Assembly: GCF_029531655.1 (NCBI RefSeq)
Contig: NZ_JANRMI010000005.1
Span: 1 to 64,000 of the forward strand
Source of the DNA: Bdellovibrio svalbardensis
GTDB taxonomy: Bacteria > Bdellovibrionota > Bdellovibrionia > Bdellovibrionales > Bdellovibrionaceae
Direction of reading: 5' to 3'
Length of the DNA: 64,000 nt
A program made the position numbers and the translations under genes. Positions 61,905 through 64,000 of the stretch are shown one piece after another. Each line of letters begins with the position of its first letter. Position 1 is the first letter of the stretch. The notes beneath the pieces are model-generated. The model was not told the DNA's origin, made no database searches, and saw only the letters and a list, made by a program, of their open reading frames with translations.

Positions 61905-62015
61905 CCTGAGGAATCAGAGGTGTGCATATGGAAGGTATCAATACATACAAGGATTGGTTTCATTCCCCTTAGCTTACGAGTTATCAATGATGATTCCTCG
62001 TAGGCACTTTTTTTT
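61905..62015 (+). terminator. Long-range terminator helix of the riboswitch RNA
   Basis: GAGGAATCA (61908-61916) pairs perfectly with TGATTCCTC (61991-61999), extended by CCT/AGG across a 2-nt bulge, and is followed by CAC and eight T. A competing local hairpin, CACCT-10 nt-AGGTG (61903-61922), would use the same 5' arm. The two forms exclude each other, as in a switching expression platform, but the aptamer helix itself is not visibly shared. Confidence 0.55.
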
Positions 62016-62130
62016 GCCCTCACGCCTGCTCTCATCATTTTTTCCATATCAGTCAATTTTTCTCCAGACAGTTGCTGCATTTTTCGGTACCCACAGCCAC
62101 CAGAGCGGTTTTAAACACTGCCACACATAG

Positions 62131-62150
62131 TCAATAACGATTACTATTGA
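62131..62150. promoter_or_regulatory. Operator-like inverted repeat
   Basis: TCAATA-8 nt-TATTGA, about 50 bp before the last gene. It could be a dimeric regulator site; the rest of 62016-62174 shows no gene. Confidence 0.35.
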
Positions 62151-62174
62151 TTCATCTTCATATCCCTTATTTAG

Positions 62175-62193
62175 TCCCCTTAACTAAAGGGGA
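62175..62193 (+). promoter_or_regulatory. Hairpin masking the ribosome binding site
   Basis: TCCCCTT, loop AACTA, AAGGGGA: a 7-bp stem whose 3' arm is the Shine-Dalgarno sequence (AAGGGGA, 6 bp before the ATG at 62200). When folded it would block initiation. Confidence 0.55.
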
Positions 62194-62199
62194 TCTTGA

Positions 62200-64000
62200 A
62201 TGAAACTTACGACTTCATTACTCGTTGTACTTTTTTTACAAAGCACGACTTCCTATGCAGGCATCCTGGGCTCTTCAGAAAAATGGAGTGCGAACGACGC
62301 TGAGGTCGTTTCGCGCCTGACTGAATCTTTTGGACCAGGATGCAGCCTCACCGGCGGCTCAGCTTCTGATGCCCTTTCGGTGGTACGCTCACTGGGTGAT
62401 GTGATGACAGCGGCATCGAATGCGCCCGAATGTCGCTCTTTAGTAGGTGTTGTTTCAACTCTTCAAGCATCGCACTTGCAAGCTTCCAGCATTTGGCCTG
62501 CGGGCAATGAAGACTCTTATAACGAGTCGATGAAAAATCTTTTGAAGTATAAAAAACAGAAGGAAGAGATTCTTCTGCTCTTGGCAACTGAGACAGATGC
62601 GGCGTCACGTGCGGATTTAAAATCCCAGCTTCAATCTATTCAAGTCGAATTGGCCGGAGCCGAAGGCGAAAAGCTGGCTTCTTTGGAACGTGATCGCACT
62701 TACCGCAAGAATGAAGCGATTCGCACCTTGGTCACGGCAACCAACTTGGCGCTGGAGCAAGCTCTGGCCAATCAAACTTGTTGGGGCAATAAGCCCGATC
62801 TACTGCAGCAGATCGTCGGCATGGGCAGTGCTGTTGGATATAGCGCCGCCATGGTTTCGCCGGCCTCAACAGTTGCCTTAGGCATGGGTGCGGGTTTGCA
62901 AATGATCGGCGGTGTTCTTGATTTCTTCAAACGCGCAGCAGACCGCAACAAAGTCAGCGCCTTCACACAAGCGATGAATCCCATCGCCTTGACGTGCGCC
63001 CTTGAAAAAATGAATCAAATTTATTGCGCAGCCAAAGACACACAAAATACTTTGGACGTGATTGCCAAAGCCGGCGCGACCTTGAAGCAGGATCAAGTTT
63101 GGGGCGGAATTCGCTTAGCTCGCCGGGAGCTGCCAACATTCATCGACTGGCTGGAGCGTTTGCGTTCTGGCGCTGGCAATGTCTCCAGCCCTGAAGATGC
63201 TGACAAAATTGAGCAGTTTGAAATAAAACGCCAGCTCTTGCAGCAAACTCCTCGCCGCCTGACGGGTTATCTGGGTAAATATCGTCCTTTGTTCTCGCAG
63301 GCTTCCTCAGTACCAGTTCGCTTCGGAATTCTTAAAGACTTCATCGCAGACCTCAGTTCCTCCTTCTGCTATGACAACCCCAATGCCCACAACTCAAATC
63401 CCTTGTGTGTGATTTATTCTCCGGACTATGTGCCCTTCTATTTATTGGGAATTGATCGCAGTCGTTATTTGCAATTAAGAAGCACTTACCAAGGCCTTAC
63501 CTTCTCCCAGATTGATCTTTCTTTATTGGAAAAAGAAGGTATCAATGTAGATATCAATATCGACAGCGTTCAGCCAAAATTCAACGCCTGGTACGATATC
63601 GCGAAACAACGTTTCGATACGGAAGCGGCCTCTGTCTTAGGTGAAGATTTGCGCCTGGTCTTCGAAGAGGCCCTTGCTAAAACTGGCGGCGACAAGCTTC
63701 GTCTTTCACCTTACACGGCTTTACAACGAATCATTGATTTCTTGCGCTTACCTTCAGTCATGAAATTCGCCCCGGATTTTAAAAATGAAATCGTGCAAGA
63801 ACTTTCCAGTGTTTTGGACAACATGAAGGCCGTCGAGCAAGGTCAACTGTCCCCGCAAGAGGCCCGTAATAATATCTTCACGAGCGCTCATTTGTCTTCA
63901 GGAACTCAGTATTTGCAAAATCGCGCGCAGTTCGCACTTCGCCAGCAGCTCGAAAATCTTTTGATGGAGCGTGGGGACTTGCCACTACAGGCCCTGGCAG
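62200..64000 (+). CDS. Large secreted protein of unknown function (3' end outside window)
   Basis: An open frame of at least 600 codons, no stop before the window ends. Signal peptide MKLTTSLLVVLFLQSTTSYA, mature start near GILGSSEKW. The chain is mainly helical: a coiled-coil-like stretch (KNLLKYKKQKEEILLLLATE and following), a Gly/Ala hydrophobic segment at about 205-235 (VGMGSAVGYSAAMVSPASTV, then LGMGAGLQMIGGVLDFF) and several Cys (CSL, CRS, TCW, TCALEKM, YCAAKD, FCYDN, LCVIY). No family recognised, although large secreted proteins with this head are common in Bdellovibrio-like genomes. AAGGGGA precedes ATG inside a hairpin. Possibly an exported or surface protein used on prey; that is a guess. 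Confidence 0.75.
   Translation, partial: MKLTTSLLVVLFLQSTTSYAGILGSSEKWSANDAEVVSRLTESFGPGCSLTGGSASDALSVVRSLGDVMTAASNAPECRSLVGVVSTLQASHLQASSIWPAGNEDSYNESMKNLLKYKKQKEEILLLLATETDAASRADLKSQLQSIQVELAGAEGEKLASLERDRTYRKNEAIRTLVTATNLALEQALANQTCWGNKPDLLQQIVGMGSAVGYSAAMVSPASTVALGMGAGLQMIGGVLDFFKRAADRNKVSAFTQAMNPIALTCALEKMNQIYCAAKDTQNTLDVIAKAGATLKQDQVWGGIRLARRELPTFIDWLERLRSGAGNVSSPEDADKIEQFEIKRQLLQQTPRRLTGYLGKYRPLFSQASSVPVRFGILKDFIADLSSSFCYDNPNAHNSNPLCVIYSPDYVPFYLLGIDRSRYLQLRSTYQGLTFSQIDLSLLEKEGINVDINIDSVQPKFNAWYDIAKQRFDTEAASVLGEDLRLVFEEALAKTGGDKLRLSPYTALQRIIDFLRLPSVMKFAPDFKNEIVQELSSVLDNMKAVEQGQLSPQEARNNIFTSAHLSSGTQYLQNRAQFALRQQLENLLMERGDLPLQALA

Larger units (their letters stand above)
61530..62015 (+). 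ncRNA. Non-coding, structured RNA region holding a GEMM-I aptamer; merRNA-like
   Basis: About 490 bp without a credible gene. From left: a hairpin at 61557-61600 with the repeated ACTCCAAC-GCAA-GTTGGAGT core, an unstructured middle, a GEMM-I aptamer (61806-61894), a long-range helix and eight T at 62008-62015. A conserved riboswitch that ends in a terminator before any gene is what is described for merRNA, the massively expressed c-di-GMP riboswitch of attack-phase B. bacteriovorus. Its identity with merRNA is inference from structure and context. The 5' end is unknown; TATACT at 61781-61786 could place a start just before the aptamer, or transcription could begin near 61530. Confidence 0.72.

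Noticed and set aside
61895-62080. 61-residue minus-strand reading frame across the riboswitch RNA end
   Set aside because: No ribosome binding site, no protein likeness, and it lies antisense to a structured RNA and its terminator.
62131-62150. Fur box upstream of the last gene
   Set aside because: The inverted repeat has only loose likeness to the GATAATGATAATCATTATC consensus; kept only as an unnamed operator-like site.

Overview
The window looks like chromosomal DNA of a Bdellovibrio-type predatory bacterium (Bdellovibrionota). This rests on the gene mix rather than one marker: a GEMM-I cyclic-dinucleotide riboswitch inside a long non-coding stretch (resembling the attack-phase merRNA of B. 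bacteriovorus), a TIGR02147-type regulator, a PTP-like phytase lipoprotein, LemA/TPM membrane proteins, a very large YcbB-like L,D-transpeptidase, many small secreted proteins and lipoproteins, a class II ribonucleotide reductase and an alpha2-type glycyl-tRNA synthetase. The species assignment is inference.

Layout. 1-1.8 kb: scar of a mobile element at the 3' end of a tRNA-Arg(UCG) gene, with a serine recombinase that has lost its catalytic domain. 1.8-12 kb: LemA-TPM-TPM operon, a pseudouridine synthase/methyltransferase fusion, a PTP-like phosphatase lipoprotein pair, trmH plus acyl-CoA dehydrogenase, a CinA with an eroded second domain, and an S1-domain protein. 12-18 kb: a palindromic dispersed repeat, nrdJ, a pseudo-receiver protein, a cysteine desulfurase and an A-type Fe-S carrier. 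18-26 kb: regulator and secreted-protein pair, orphan solute-binding protein, hydrolase, a ferredoxin with a Gln-rich tail, tyrS, an RNase Y whose HD-domain metal ligands are replaced, 5-formyl-THF cyclo-ligase and zapA. 26-31 kb: large L,D-transpeptidase, a translationally coupled secreted protein and a papain-fold-like secreted protein. 31-38 kb: an oxidoreductase, a long hairpin, ftsY, and a three-gene operon encoding a MotB-like protein with a heptad-repeat coiled coil, a MotA/TolQ-like channel and an FHA/coiled-coil/TM protein. 38-44 kb: Rrf2 regulator divergent from a nitroreductase, then a signalling cluster (three receivers, one of them degenerate; an orphan solute-binding protein; a histidine kinase). 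44-64 kb: smc, HELGH lipoprotein, ppdK, glyS, diheme cytochrome c, iron-type solute-binding protein, Aer-like PAS/pseudo-MCP protein, J-like protein, mrp, HlyIII, the riboswitch RNA, and a large secreted protein running off the end.

Best leads: (1) the predicted inactive RNase Y at 23493-25058; (2) the MotA/MotB-like plus FHA operon at 33471-38137, a candidate ion-driven machine I cannot place in a known system; (3) the GEMM-I RNA at about 61.5-62.0 kb, likely merRNA. Several families of short palindromic intergenic repeats also recur in the window. All calls come from reading the sequence; no database search was run.
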